A DNA stretch of 64,000 bases from Torreya grandis (Eukaryota > Streptophyta > Pinopsida > Cupressales > Taxaceae): contig JARHVA010000639.1 of assembly GCA_037957365.1 (NCBI GenBank), positions 4,176,001-4,240,000 on the forward strand. The letters run 5' to 3'. The number at the start of each line of letters is the position of its first letter. Position 1 is the stretch's first letter. A program made the translations under genes and the position numbers. The notes below the pieces were generated by a model. That model did no database searches. It was given only the letters and a program-made list of their open reading frames with translations, and was not told the origin of the DNA. Of the stretch, positions 49,428 to 63,241 are shown piece by piece.

Positions 49428-50614
49428 TGATGAAAATTCTATATGGCTCATCGTATTTTTTATAAAATGTCCATAAGTGTTGCCTTTTGGTTATATATTA
49501 TATTAAATTTAATATTTAAGGTGTCATATAATTAATAAATAAGTGAAATTGTCTTTTGTTTGTATGTGATACATTTTTGTCTCTCTATCTTGTTATTTGT
49601 GTCTAACTTAGATTAAATGAGTAAAAAAAATTATATAGAAATACATCCCTATGGTGGGATAATTTTGATAAGTCATTAAACAATTTTGGCAATGCTTTTT
49701 GGCAATAATTTTAAATATTTGACAAAGATCACATTGAGCTCCAAAGATCTACAGCTCTGAAGACGCTCTGAGTATCTATACAATAGTGTTCCAAAGATGC
49801 CCAGGTGTCTTTTGAACATGTCTAGCTAGATCTTGGAGATCAATATAGTAACTCCAAAAATATATATTGTATATATATAGACTTTCCATATTTAGATATC
49901 TTTTTTAGAAATTATTATTCATAGTAATGGTCTAAAATGATTCAAATATAAATTTATTTCTATTTTGTAAAACTGGACATAATATCTTCAAATCTATGAT
50001 AGTTATTCTTGATTTATTTTTAGTTGAATCAGTTCAAATGCCTTCTTATAAACATGAAATCTGATTCCTAGATCTTCTATTTTGAATAAGTGGATTTGGA
50101 TATTTAGATCACCATATTTTGTATTATGTGAATAATTTTTGAGATGTGCTTTAAATACATCTCCTTCTCATTCTAGATAATCAATGAATAGATAGTGATC
50201 AAAAATCAAATAATAGAGAACATAAGCATTCAAGTTTAATTTCACTATCTATATATGTTCTTTTGATAATGAAATAAAGTTCAACATTCCTTTTCATTAT
50301 TAAGCAAAAGTTGATCCTATTTTGAGGAAGGAGCAAGGGTCCACTTCTCTCTGAAGATCAAGACAAATTATTATTTTTAGTTTATAATTTAAAATTATAT
50401 TTCTTTTGATCCAAGTATAATTTATTTTATTACAAAGTGTGATTTCCTTTTTCAATACAAGTGTGATTTCTCTTTCAAATCAAAGTGTGAATTTCCTTTT
50501 AATGCAAAGGTTATTCCAATTTAATGCAAGTGAGTTTTCTTTATGAAAAGTGTTTCTTTCAATTTTATAATAAGTAAAGTTTGTAAACTCATCTCCATAT
50601 TCAAAACTTCTTAG
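49428..50614 (+). repeat. 3' LTR of the Athila-like element, left part
   Basis: Starts TGATGAAAATTCTATATG and matches 39752-40937 of the 5' LTR up to 'aaacttcttag', where the chromovirus inserted. The last five bases, CTTAG (50610-50614), are the duplicated target. Confidence 0.9.
50610..50614. repeat. Target-site duplication CTTAG (left copy)
   Basis: Identical to 63237-63241. The Athila-like 5' LTR has 'gttag' at the equivalent place (about 40932-40936) once only. Confidence 0.93.
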
Positions 50615-53600
50615 TGTAACATCCCCACTGTTATCTACCTAGAAATACGTAACTTTTTTTAAAATTAAACATATATAACAAATATAGATTAAATTCTAAA
50701 AATCTATCTAAGATAATCAATTTTTTTTTGTGTGCAATCATGAAAAAAATTCATATTACATCACAAATTACAGATCTTTAATATCATGAGAGTATGACAA
50801 AAATAGAATAGAAATAATTATAACATTTCAATCTCCATAGATCCATTTACACATTCACCACTATCAATGCATAATATTATATAATTACAACTCTTCGTGA
50901 TCATTTTCAATAATCATGTAAAATATAATACAATATAAAAATAAGATATTTGGCTTCCCCAAAGCATAGTTCTCAAACTTCAAGTATCTGTGGCAATCTC
51001 AAGTGTCATCTCGATAAGTAGTACTATTATGGAGAGGCAAAGCATCATCTGAATGATTTTACACACAAACCATATACTAACTATCCCTTACACTAATCCC
51101 ATTAGGAAATGGCATCCCTTCATGGATGAGTAGATAGTGGCAACACATGAATCTAGAGAGACAAGCAAGTACCCATGTGTTATATGATTTATAGATAACT
51201 AAACATGTAGTGTATCATAGAAAACTCTATCTATTGCAAGATATTGCACATACATGTAAACCATACTCATGAAATTATAATGGCTCACTAAACATATTTT
51301 AACCAAAGAAATACAAATAATAATATAAATTTTATCTATAGATTAATCAAATTCATACACACCACTTGATTGGATTGCCTTCATCTGACATCACAATGCT
51401 AGTAAGCCAATGAAGTCCATCTCACTCCTTACTTCGCATTAACAATGCAGATTGATTAAATACAATTCAGCCACAAGATTCACACAACCTACATTAATTA
51501 GAAAATACATCACATGGCATGAATAACATATAAGTAACAACAACATACATTAAAATACATTACATGTATGTATTAATATTTCATTATATTCTATCCCATA
51601 CTATAAATAATGACCATAGTTATACCACCCAGATAAACATACAATTAACCATAGAATTTAAATAATATAATTGGTTTCCAGTTAACTACACTATGGCAAC
51701 CCATATTACCATAGTTTAATGGTTACATGCATAACTACTAAAAACAAATCCAGTCAAATAAGTAGTCACAATTTCCTAGAATCTAAATTTTTCTTCAACC
51801 TACTGAGTATAAACAAATAATTTCTCAATTCATACAAGACATAAAATGCACATTGTTATAAATCTCAGAGTCTTATTTACAACCCCTGTAAGGCTCTAAT
51901 ATGCATATTTATTTAATGTATATTTTAATCCAAATACAAATCCTAACATACTATCAAATATTATAAGGAATGTTACATCCATTATTTGACAAACCTTCTC
52001 TGTTAACTCCCATGAATGTAAAACTCATTATAAGGTTAAAGTTTATTCGACTGGTTCCATGCATCATGAAATCTCAAAGTTCCACAAGGATTTTGTTTAA
52101 TTTACCAGAATCACTATATTTACTAGAACAATACTTCACCTAAATAAGCTAATTTAATGTAACACATATTAATTACAAGACATATGGTTTTGTATTTTAA
52201 CTTAATAGTAACCTCACCATAATTGGTAAAACTAACTATAGTTTGATGTAAGTCCACTATAGACTAATAACTTTATTGAAATCATTAAAGCTATAGATCT
52301 TTATTAAATCCCAACCTAAACTCCCAATAGTTTAATGCATTTTATTTTTTTTCCACATGAGGTCATGCCCACCATACATGATTGAGACACTCAAATCTAA
52401 GTAAATAAAATAATATCCAAAGCAAATTAGAGCAGGGGAAGGGCATCACTAAACTTAGGTTAGCACTTGGAAAGACAAATAAAGTAGCATGCCCAAGATT
52501 TAGAATATATTTTGAGGTGTGCTAAGTTGATTGGGGATTTTAAGTAAATAGTATAATCCTTGATCAAACCCCAACCTTGATATCCAATTTGAGATTAATT
52601 TAACCATATCAATGGCTTTAGTATTCATTTTTTGGTAAATAAACCAATTTAAAACATTTAAAACAAATAATCAGATATATATAGGTTGACACCTATACAT
52701 AAAAATAGAAGTCAAATCAATTTCATATGTCATGCTTTACTTTCTAGAAAATATAACATAAACACTATTTATAGAAAAAACTAGAATTACAATCTAATTG
52801 ATTCAATACCCAGTTGGTATAATAATATAGTTCCTAAGGCAACAAAAATGATGCCTTGGTAGAAATATAGTGAGCAAAAAGGCCAACATTAGTTATGATT
52901 TGACTAAATTGAAAACACTACCACTTCAATGCTTCTAAAATTCTGAGTTTTAAATATGATTTAGATTTCTCAGCTAGGTCAAAGCCATTAATATCTCAAG
53001 GTGAATTTCATAAAAATATATACTCTATTATTGTCGTAATTATTTAAATCAATACCTAAGAGGAAAGTTCATCTTGATCTGATGTCTAGAAATCTAAACA
53101 TTAAAAAAAAACATTATACGACGTAATAGAGATAACCAAACACTTGAGATAAATACTTCAGGAAACCAATGACCTCTAACTAGGTATATAGGATAAAAAT
53201 GGCATCTTCCACACATAAATATCACCTTTCAATTTAATGGCAAAGTTCAGCCACCTACTATACAATGACTTCCTACTGCAGGTATTATACTATGGTCCGA
53301 GAAAAAATCAACCCGCTAGTGGTTCCTACATAGTTAACTACAGATTCCTTATAATTTAATAGAGATATGGCTGATAATAGAATGAAATACTATGCTAAAT
53401 TGATGGTGTAAATTATAATCATAATCCTAAATTATGGCAGATACTCATCTATGTTACATTATCTATGTGTGTCATTGTCTGAGCTATGATAGAGCGTTAA
53501 TTTAGTTTCATGAAGTATATCGTGTAGTTTGTTCTTGATAGATAAACATTTTAATCACTCAAATGATCAAGTTCACATAGATAAAGAGCATGTACAAAAA

Positions 53601-54606
53601 ACCTTCACTTATTGATAAATAATTTAAAACATCACCTACCTCTTAAATTCATTAATGCACTATATGTGATGCGCTTTTTCTCTTTGTTTAGTTTCTCCTT
53701 CTCCAAAAAAAATATCCATAAGATCTTCCACTCTTTTCCTTCAATTAAATAAGTGTGGCTTTTCCTTACAGGATATTTTGTTTTAATCTTTATTTTTCCC
53801 TTTTTTTATTTTTTTGTCATTTAAATATATTTATATATTTTTTAATTCTTTTTTTTTTCTATTTTTAATATCTAGTTTTTCCTTTTATTTTATTACTTTT
53901 TTTTCAAAATAATTTACATAGTTTTAATAACTTTTAATATAGAATATTTACCTATCATATTTTATTTAAAAAAAATTAACATCTAAACATGTTATAATAA
54001 TTTAAATGACAATTTTTGAAAAATAGAAATAATTCGTATTTAATATATTTTTTGTCAAAATTATTTTTAACATTAAGACGTGTCACAACTATAAAATAAT
54101 CCATTATGGCATTATCTAAACTAAAAATCCATAGAAAATAATATTCCAAGAAAGAAATAATCACATGATAATCAATTATTTCTAATGCATTTCTACCATG
54201 TACTAACTACTGTGTGTGTGCAGGGTTTTGCCAACTCTCTATAGACCTTCAACATCTTCATCTACACCACCCTCTTCGATGATGTTGTCCCTCCAATACA
54301 TTTGAGGTATGGATTCTCTTGCATCCACTTCACAACATGCAAATCATTATATCATATCTCATGGTAAACACTAATCTATAATATAACTAAAATTACACAT
54401 TAACATGTTTAAAATATAATCTACATACATTAAATTAATGTATAAAAAGCAATCATGTATCATGTCTAACTAAGCAATATTATATTATTTTGAAATAGTA
54501 TAAATCTTAAGATTAATCAAAAATATATATCTAATATCATATGTATTTACTATAACCATCTATAAATAGTCAAATAGTTAGCTTAGCGAGAAATCGAAAC
54601 GTAACA
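50615..54606 (-). repeat. 3' LTR of the chromovirus (left end in the window)
   Basis: Plus strand starts TGTAACATCCCC and ends 'gaaacgtaaca'. Collinear with 59224-63236 throughout, for example 'ttctcaaacttcaagtatctgtgg' near the start, 'accaccatacatgattgagacac'-type sequence in the middle and 'gtgtgtgcagggttttgcca' near the end. A T-rich tract at about 53780-53900 (A-rich on the element's strand) is shared by both LTRs. The ORF at 53976-54164 lies in LTR sequence and is spurious. Confidence 0.92.
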
Positions 54607-54689
54607 TCCTTCGCCTCTAAAGCTAGTCATCATCTCAGATGACTCTTATTTAAACATATGATTTGAAATAAAAATATTTTTCAACTAAA

Positions 54690-54900
54690 AATAAGATAAT
54701 ATAATAGTATCTAATCAAGTAAATAAATATAGAAATCTCTTGAGGAACTCATCATAGTCCTCCCATGTAGCACTATCCTCAGAGTATTGATCTGACTAGA
54801 CCTTGCACTATGACATCTCTCTATTACGTAAATAAAATTTGCATGTGTCAATTGCCATAATAAGTTCTACTATGACCACCCTGGGATCCAAAACCTATAA
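54690..54900 (-). pseudogene. Chromodomain at the end of the chromovirus integrase
   Basis: On the minus strand FYLRNREMS-stop-CKV and SDQYSEDSATWEDYDEFLKRF are readable at about 54890-54735. The SATWE segment is the conserved core of group II chromodomains in plant chromoviruses. Such domains bind modified histones and direct insertion to heterochromatin. Stops replace expected Gln and Trp codons. Confidence 0.8.
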
Positions 54901-54999
54901 AGCATTCCAATCTAATACATGCATATGATCAGCTATATATTTCTTAAGATATGAAAAATAGAAGACATTATGTACAAGATCTAAGGTAGGTGGCAACAC

Positions 55000-56115
55000 A
55001 AGCCTATACATAAAAAGACTTAACCACTTCTAAAACCTTGAAGGGTCTCACATATCTTGATGACAATTTTATATATTTTTCAAATTTAATCAAGCTCTTC
55101 TATTGTTTTACCCATAAAAACACTTTATCACCAACTACAAAGTGCCTTTCTATCTTCTTCAATTCTGCATAACTCTTTTGTCTATCATTAACCTTAGACA
55201 ATATCTACCTAATTGTTCTAGTTTTCTCTTCCATCTCTAAGAACATCTTAGGTCCGAAGGCTACCCTGACCTCCAACCTATCCCAACTAATGGGTGTCCT
55301 GCACTTCCTTCCATAAAGTACCTCAAATGGTGTCATATTCAATGATGACTGGTATAAATTATTATATGCAAACTCAACTAATGGAAGATAATCTTATCAA
55401 TTATACTATTAATACATGTAATTCATTTGAACAAGATCTTTAAGCACTTGATTTAATCTCTTAGTCTAACCATTAGTCTCTGGGTGATAAGTTGTACTGA
55501 AATTAAGTTGCATACCCAAATTTAAATTCAAAGTTGTCCAAAACCTTGAAGTTATTTTCAGATCATTATCTGAAATGATCTTCTCTAGAAAACCATACAA
55601 CCTATACACCTTCTTTATGAGCCTCTTTTCAAGGTTCATTGCATCATCCATCAAATTTCCTAGTATGAAGTGAGCCACCTTGGTTAGTTTGTTAATAACT
55701 ACCAAGATCATGTCATGCCTATTTCATCACATCAATAACTCTTGGACAAAGTCCATGCTAATCACCTACCATTTTACTTTGTAGGATATCATGTGGATAT
55801 AAAAATCTATTTGGATGCATATGCTTAGCCTTCACTCACTAACACTCTAGAAAACATGACACATAATCAACTACATCTTTATTTATTCCTTCTAGAAATA
55901 TAGTGGCCTAAGCTCTACTATGAGCTTGGTTATACTTGGATGTCTTGAATAAGGGCCATCGTGCAATTATTTTAGCATTGTGATCATAGATTCTATCAAT
56001 TTGGCACATATATCCATCTATTGTAACGTTAAAGATGATCACTCTCCAAATTGAATCTTTTATACTGAAGATTCTAAGCATTCTTTGATAATGCCTTCCT
56101 AACTTGATCATAAAA
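55000..56115 (-). pseudogene. Integrase of the chromovirus
   Basis: Minus-strand order: remains of the zinc-finger part (ORF 56111-55908, with CQIDRIYDHNAKIIARWPLF as the preceding linker); the core with MDFVQELLM at about 55755, and ORF 55711-55466 with MILVVINKLTKVAHF, IISDNDLKITSRFW and STTYHPETNG; then a GPY/F-like stretch, LSSRYVRPFKVLEVV, at about 55060-55010. Two of the three acidic residues (D in MDF, D in SDND) can be placed. The rest of the core is interrupted. Confidence 0.88.
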
Positions 56116-56199
56116 TTTGTCTCCTAGAGAGAACTCAATCACCCAATCCCTGAAGGTACTCTTAATAGTAGCTATAGCTACAATGTACCTTCATTCACT

Positions 56200-56620
56200 A
56201 AGGGCATGTGCTACTCTATTTTCTTTGCCTATGATGTCACTGATATCAAAATTATAATTAGATAAAAAATCAAGCTAACGTCTTTGATGAGCATTCAAAT
56301 TAGGCTAGGTGAAAATATACTTGAGTCTTAAGTTATCCATTTTGAGCTCATAAGGTTTCCCCAACTAGTAATGCCTCCATATTTTCAAGGTGTGAAAAAT
56401 CACTGTGAGCTCCAAACCATGATGGGCATAATTCACCTCATAAGGCTTAAACTTGCATGACTCATAAGCCACTACTTCACCATCCTATATAAAGACTATG
56501 CCTAGTCCATTCCATGATGCATTTGTGACTACTAAAAAAGACCATTACGGTCTAAAACTCTCAACATAGGTGTAGATGTAGGTCTTCTCTTCAAATCCTA
56601 GAAAGTTAGTTCGCACTTTT
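56200..56620 (-). pseudogene. RNase H of the chromovirus
   Basis: Minus strand from about 56545: AFRP-like start lost, then ASWNGLGIVFIQDGEVVAYESCKFKPYEVNYAHHGLELTV in broken form, HTLKIWRHY, GKPYELKMDNLRLKYIFT and LSNYNFDISDIIGKENRVAHALS. The order and spacing are those of gypsy RNase H. Each segment is interrupted by a stop at an expected Gln or Trp. Confidence 0.82.
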
Positions 56621-57375
56621 CTAACCAAAAAAACTTTTATTCTTCCACTGCAATGAAGTAATTGAGTTAGTTATCTTGGAAAAGTTTGGAACAAACTTCT
56701 TGTGATAGATTTCCAACCCCATGAAACTTCTAACCTCATGCATATTCTTCAATGCCAACCATTCCATAATGGATCTAATCTTCCCTGGGTCTATAGAAAT
56801 ACCATATGTAGAGATAATGTGTCCCAAATACTATACCTATTTTTTGAAAAATACACAATTAGATAGCTTCCCATAAAGCTTGTGATTTTGCAACCACTAC
56901 AAAACCAACTCCAAATGCTAAAGGTGATATTATTCATTCTTTGAATAGATCAGAATGTCATCCATAAAAAATAGAATAAAGTGGTCCAAGTAATCTCAAA
57001 ATATGATTTTCATGAGATTCATAAATGTTGCTGGAGCATTAGTCAATCCAAATGATAACACTATAAACTCATAGTGTTTGTACCAAGTTATAAATGTTGT
57101 TTTTGGATTGTCCTCATCTCAAATCCTCAACTGATGATATCTCATTTGTAGATAAATCTTATAAAATACTATTGTTCCTCATTTAATCAAAAATATCATC
57201 TATATGAGGTACTAGATACCTATTTTTGATGGTTTCTTTGTTCAACATTCTATAGTCAATTCATAGTTAAAGGGTACCATCTTTCTTCTTAACAAAGACA
57301 ATCGATGCACCCCATGGTGACACACTTGGCCTAATCAACCATTTATCCAATAACTATTGAAGTTGATCCTTCAAT
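56621..57375 (-). pseudogene. Reverse transcriptase of the chromovirus
   Basis: Minus-strand motifs: SVSPWGASIVFVKKKDGT (about 57330-57275), [34 protein letters not shown] (about 57080-57020), FMDDILIYS with the catalytic Asp pair at 56957-56962 (YxDD has become FMDD) and, in ORF 56827-56621, MGHIISTYGISIDPGKI followed by EVRSFMGLEIYHKKFVPNFS. Several stops and at least one frame change. Confidence 0.9.
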
Positions 57376-57951
57376 TCAACTAACTCTATGGTTGTCATCC
57401 AAACTAGGTATGATATCAATAGAAAAATTGAACTGATGTCTAGGAGGCAAACCTGATAACTCCTTTGGAAACACATCATGATAATATCTTAAAAATGGGT
57501 AATTTTCAATAGATAGTTCCCTAGGTTCCTCCATTTCATTTATCTTTAAAATAAATGTTTGACAGTGTTTTCCTTGAGCTTTCTTAAGTTGCATATCTGA
57601 AATATGCCTAATCTTCAACTCTCTCCTCTGACCTTCAATTTCAGTTTGATTCTTAAAATCATCAAGACACTCAAGCTTTTTAAGGTAATAGTCAACCTTG
57701 GCTTTATGTTTTGTGATCCAGTTGACTCCTAAGATCACATCATTTCATCTTAGAGGTACTACATACAAATCCATAACTATTATGAATTCAGGTAACCTAA
57801 TATATGCTCTGACTAAACACCTATCTACCATGACTTCTGCATCATTTTTATACTTTACAGACAATGTATTTACCATTACACCAGCTCTTCTAGTAAATTT
57901 AATAATCATCTTAGGAGCTATAAAATATTCATTGGCTCTTGTATCTATCAA
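57376..57951 (-). pseudogene. Aspartic protease and protease-RT linker of the chromovirus
   Basis: ORF 57951-57745 begins MIDTRANEYFI, where the active-site DTG has become DTR. It ends in VMDLYVVPLR, after which one stop separates it from VILGVNWI. The second ORF, 57738-57376 (120 aa), starts with ILGVNWITKHKAKVDY, the protease flap end. It continues through the linker to YYHDVFPKELSGLPPRHQFNFSIDIIP, the conserved start of RT in plant chromoviruses. Both are in the gag-pol order. Confidence 0.88.
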
Positions 57952-58101
57952 AATAGAAATTCAATGGTCAAATAAAGTACTTAATAACTCAATAAGTAAT
58001 ACCTGATATTTGGCCTACCAAATGTCGATTGCTTCATGAATTCACTACTAAAAACCACGCTGTTGAGGATTAGAACCCTTACCCTTTGACTTTTCTTGAG
58101 G

Positions 58102-58140
58102 ATAATCATGTGTATAATGATCCTCTCTATAAATGAAACA
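58102..58140 (-). pseudogene. Damaged zinc knuckle of the chromovirus gag
   Basis: Reads CFIYREDHYTHDY on the minus strand. The CX2CX4HX4C spacing is preserved, but the second and last Cys are both Tyr (TGT/TGC to TAT/TAC, i.e. G-to-A). Confidence 0.7.
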
Positions 58141-58159
58141 CCCTCCTAGTGGTCTCTTC

Positions 58160-58900
58160 TAAACATTCTATTAGTTTTTTTTTGAAATCATCTTTGAATT
58201 TATTGCAATGCTTCTTGTTGCTTGAACTATTGTTAAACTTGGCATTCTTGTTATTAAACTATTTTTGAGATTCTCCAATCCTTTATTTCTAATTATTCTT
58301 ATTTAAGGTTGACTTGGAATTTCTAAACTTTTTATTGAACTTATCTTTGCCCTGTGAAAGAGACTTCATTTTCTGCTCTTATTTGACTACCTTCTTGAAA
58401 ACTTGGTCCATGGTGGAAGGTCCATGAACATCTATCTCTCCACTTATCTAGGGCCTCAAACCCATGATGAACTTATTTATTTAAAAACACTCATCTCCTT
58501 GATACTGAGGAACATACTTTAGTAGTTTAGTGAACTTCTCCCAATACTCATTCATTGACATATCACCCTACTTCAGATTCTAAAAATCTATGAGATTCTA
58601 ATCAAAATATAGTTGTAGAAGCCATTGTGATCTAAATAAAGTCACAAACTGATCCAAAGTGGTGGTGGTTAAATTTGGATTCATTTCTAACCTTTTGTTG
58701 GTCCACCACGTCGCTACCTCACTATCTAATTGGTATACTCCCCATACTTCCTTGGTGACCTTAGAGTAGTTTTGAATTTTGAAATACTTATCTATTTCTA
58801 TCAGCCATGCCTCAGCGCTATCACCTAGAACAATCTCATCAAATTTGGGTGGATTCAACCTCTTCATATTTATGGTTAACTCCACAACAACCTATGTTCT
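58160..58900 (-). pseudogene. gag of the chromovirus
   Basis: ORF 58885-58598 (95 aa) contains KRLNPPKFDEI, AEAWLIEIDKYFKIQNYS, YQLDSEVATWWTNKR and LDQFVTLFRSQW, the Retrotrans_gag pattern of plant chromoviruses (NPPxF, WL.E.EKxF, L...A..WW). It continues past a stop towards the knuckle with a Lys-rich linker (about 58200-58400). The start is uncertain; the first ATG of the open part is at 58885. Confidence 0.82.
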
Positions 58901-59209
58901 AAAATCCTGAGGATTTTATTTCTCAACTGGATGCTCTTCAAGTTCATCCTACTATTCCTTTCCTTCATGGCCATGAACCACCTACTCCAGAGCTATAATC
59001 CAATCTCTAGCCTCATTCATAACTATGAGAAGCTGATCCATCTTTGCTGACTACTTAGTAGAAAATTGACTAGAATCAGATGGAGGGTTATTGTCACCAT
59101 CATTCAAAGGACCCTCACCAAAAATTCTCACTTTCACCATCCTCCTTTCTATCAACATAGGGATATGAAAATGTCTGTGGACTCATTAGGTCCTAGAGTT
59201 TGATCTGTA

Positions 59210-59221
59210 TCTTTGATACAA
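59210..59221 (-). other. Primer-binding site of the chromovirus (initiator-Met tRNA type)
   Basis: Minus strand TTGTATCAAAGA lies two bases inside the LTR end, close to TGGTATCAGAGC. Its place next to the 59224-63236 LTR confirms minus-strand orientation. Confidence 0.7.
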
Positions 59222-59223
59222 CA

Positions 59224-62200
59224 TGTAACATCCCCATTGGGATCTACCTATAAATGCATACTATATATATTTTAAATTAAACACATATACCAAATATAAA
59301 TTACATTCCAAGAATTTCTCTGAGATCATTGAAAATTTTCATGTGCAATCATGGAAATAATTCATATTACATCAAAAATTACATAACTCTAATATCATGA
59401 GATTATGACAAACATAGAATAAAAATAATTATAACATTTCAATCTTAGCAGATCCAATTAAACATTTACCACTATTAATGTGTAATAATATATAATTACA
59501 ACTCTTCATGATAATTTTCAATAATCATGTAAAATATAATACAATTTACAAATAAGATACTTGGCTTCCTAAGAACATAGTTCTCAAACTTCAAGTATCT
59601 GTGGTAATTTCAAGTGTCATCTCGATAAGTAGTACTGTTGTGGGAAGGAAGAGCATCATCCAAGCACTTTTTCACATCAAAAATGAACCAATGATCTATC
59701 ACACTAATCCCATCAGGAAATGGCCCTCCCTTCATAGATGAGTAGATAGTGATGGTGTGGGAATCCAAAGAGACAAGCAAGTACCCATGTACTGTATGAT
59801 TTCTATCTAACTAAAAATGAAGTGTATCATAGAAAACTCAATCTATTGCAAGATATCACACATACATGTAAACCATACTCATGAAATGATAATGTCTCAC
59901 TAAATATACTTTGGCCAAAGATTTATGAATAGTAATATAAATGTGATCTATAGATCAATCAAATTCATATACACCACTTGATCAGACTGCTTTCATCTGG
60001 CATTTCAATGCTAGTAAGTTGGTGAAATCTATTTTATTCATTATATTGTATTAGTAATGCAAATTGGTCAAATACAATTCAATCACAAGATTCACACAAC
60101 TATCCCTTTAGCAAATACATCACATGGCATGCTTAACATAAGAGTAACAACATACATTAAAATCTATTATATTAAGAGTAACAACATACATTAAAATCTA
60201 TTACATGTATACATGAATCTTTCATTACAATCTATCCCATAATAGAAATAATGACTAGGGTTATATCACTTGGAAAAACATACAATTAACCATACAATTC
60301 AAATAATATAATTGGTTTCTAGTTAACTACACTCTATGACAACCCATATTACCATAGTCTAGTGGTTACATGTATAACTACTAAAACCAAATCCAATCAA
60401 ATAAATAGTCAAAATTTCCTCAAACCTAATTTCTTGTTCAACCCATAGAATATAAACAAATAATTTTTGAATTCATATAAGACATAAAATGTACATTGTT
60501 ATAAATCTCAAAGTTCTATTTACAACACCTAAAAGCTCTAATATGCATATTTATTTAATGTCGATTTTAATCTAAGTACACATCCTAAAATATTATCAAA
60601 TATTATAAAGCATGTTACATCCATTATCTAACAAACCTCTTTTTTTTTTTTTGGTTGGTTAATTCTCATGAATGTAAAACCCATTATAAAGTGAAAGTTT
60701 TTTTGACCGGTTCCATGCATCATGAAATCTCAAAATTCCACAAGGATGTTTTTTTAATTTACCAAAAGTGCTATATTTGCTAGGGCACTACCTCACCCAA
60801 ATAATCTAGTTTAATGTAACACATATATTAATTCCAAGACATATGGTTTTGTATTTTAACTTAATAGTAACCTCACCATAGTTGGTAAAACTAACTATAG
60901 TTTGATGTAAGTCCACTATAGACTAATAACTTTATTGAAATCATTAAAGCTATAGATCTTTATTAAATCTAAACCTAAACCCCTAATAGTTTATTGTGTT
61001 TTATTTTTTCACATGAGGCCATGCCCACCATACATGATTGAGACACTTGAATCTAAGTAAATAAAATAACCACCAAAACTAATTAGAGTGGGGGAAGGGC
61101 ATCGCTATACTTAGGTTAGTGCTTGGAAAGACAAATAAAGTAGCATGCATAGGATTTAGAATATGTTTTAAGGTGTGCTAATTTTATTGGAGCTTTTAAA
61201 GAAATAGTATAATCTCATATCAAACACCAACCTTGATATCCAATTTGAGAAGAAATTTAACCAAATCGACGGCTTTAGTATTTGGTTTTTGGGAAATAAA
61301 CCAATTTTAAACATTTAAAACAAATACTTAGATATATATATAGGTCGACACCTATAAATAAAAAGAGAATTCAAATCAATTTCAGACGTCATGCTTTACT
61401 TGCTAGAAAATACAAAACAAACATTGTTTAATGCCCAACTGGTATAATAATCTAGCACCTAAGTCAACAACAACAACGCCTTGGCAGAAATACAGTGAGC
61501 AAAAAGGCTAATTTTAATTATGATTTCACTGATCTAAAAACACTACCACTTCAATGCTTCTAAAATTATGAGTTTTAAATCTGATTTAGATTTCTTAGCC
61601 AAGTCATTGCCATTAATATCTCTGGGTGAATTTATTAAAACTAGTTACTCTCTTAGTTATCATAAGGCTTTAAATCAATAACTAAGAGGAAAGTTCATCT
61701 TGATCCGTGGTCTGGAAATCTAAACATTACAGAAAGAATTTATATAATAATGCAATAGAGATAAGAAAACACTTGAGATAAATACTTTAGGAATCCAGCG
61801 ACCTCTGACTAGGTATATAGGCTAAAAATGGCATCTTCTACACATAAATATAGCCTTCTACTTTAATGACAAAGTTCAGCCACTTACTGTATAATGACTT
61901 CCTACTGTAGGTCTTATACTATGGTCCAAGAGAAAATTGACTCGCTATTGGTTCCTACATAGCTAACTACAGATTCCTTGAAATTTAACAGAGTTATGGC
62001 TAATCCTATAATGATATTATACGCTAAATTGATAGAGCATAATTTATAATCATAATCCTAAATTATAGTAGATACTCATCTATGTTACATTATTTGTGTG
62101 TGTCATTGTCTAAGTTATGATAGAGTGTTAATTTAGTTACAAGAAGTATATCCTGTAGTTGGTTCCTAATAGCTAAAGGTTTTAATCACTCACATGACCA

Positions 62201-63236
62201 AGTTTACATAGACAAAGACCATGTAAAAAAAACCTTCACTCATTGATAAATAATTTAAAATATCACCTACCTCTTAAATTCATTGATGCACTATATCTGT
62301 TGAGCCTTTTCTCTCTGCTTAGTTTCTCCTTCAAAAAAAATATCCATAAGATCCTCCAGTCTTTTCCTTAAATAAAATAAGCGTGGCTTTTCCTTCCAAG
62401 AAATTTTTGTTTTAATCTCTCTTTTTCCTTTTTGTTTTGTTTTTTTTCCATTTAGATATATTTATATATATTTTAATTCTTTTTCTTTTTCTATTTTTAA
62501 TCTTTAGTTTTTCCTTTTATTTTATTACTTTTTTTTTCAAAATACTTTCCATTTTTTTAATACCTTTTAATATGGAATATTTACCTATTATATTTTATTA
62601 AACAAAATTAGCATCTAAACATGTTATAACAATTTAAATGGCAATTTTTGAAAAATAGAAATAACTCATATTTAATATATTTTTACCAAAATTGTTCCTA
62701 ACATTAAGATGTGTCGTAACTACAAAATAATCCATTACGACATTACTTAAACTGATAATCCATATAAAATAATATTTCAAGCAAGAAATAGTCACATGAT
62801 AATCAATTATTTCTAATGCATTGCTACCATGTACTAACTACTATGTGTGTGCAGGGTTTTGCCAGCTTTTTGTAGACCTTCAACGTCTCTATCTACGCCA
62901 CCCTCTCTGATGATACTCTCCCTTCGGTAAGTTTGAGGGATGGATTCTCCTATGTCTACCTCACAACACGTAAGTCATTAGATCATATCTCATGAGAATA
63001 ATAATCTATAATATAATTGAAATAACACATTAACATGCTTAAAATGTAATCCACATACATTAATCAATGAATATAAAGCAATCATGTATCATTGTCTAAC
63101 TAAGAAACATTCTATTATTTTGAAATAGCATAAATCTCAAGATTAATCAGAAATATATATCTAATATCATGTGTATTTACTATAACCATCTATAAATAGT
63201 CAACTAGTTAGCTTCGTGAGGAATTGGGTTGTAACA
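59224..63236 (-). repeat. 5' LTR of the chromovirus (right end in the window)
   Basis: 4013 bp. The plus strand starts TGTAACATCCCC and ends GGGTTGTAACA. Collinear with 50615-54606. It contains a local 31-bp duplication at about 60147-60202 ('agagtaacaacatacattaa' twice) that is absent from the other LTR. Confidence 0.92.
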
Positions 63237-63241
63237 CTTAG
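63237..63241. repeat. Target-site duplication CTTAG (right copy)
   Basis: Identical to 50610-50614. The Athila-like 3' LTR resumes here. Confidence 0.93.

Larger units (their letters stand above)
50615..63236 (-). mobile_element. Tekay/Del-like chromovirus (Ty3/gypsy) with ~4-kb LTRs, nested in the Athila-like 3' LTR
   Basis: A 12,622-bp element with a perfect CTTAG target duplication. Its LTRs are 50615-54606 (3992 bp; this is the 3' LTR in the element's own orientation) and 59224-63236 (4013 bp; its 5' LTR). The internal 4.6 kb reads on the minus strand in the order gag, knuckle, protease, RT, RNase H, integrase, chromodomain. The chromodomain and very long LTRs point to the Tekay/Del clade. 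By eye the LTRs differ at about 15% of positions in the first 250 bases. All ORFs are broken. It inserted after the Athila-like element. Confidence 0.92.

Noticed and set aside
57698..58006. Plus-strand 102-aa ORF
   Set aside because: It is the antisense shadow of the chromovirus protease on the minus strand.
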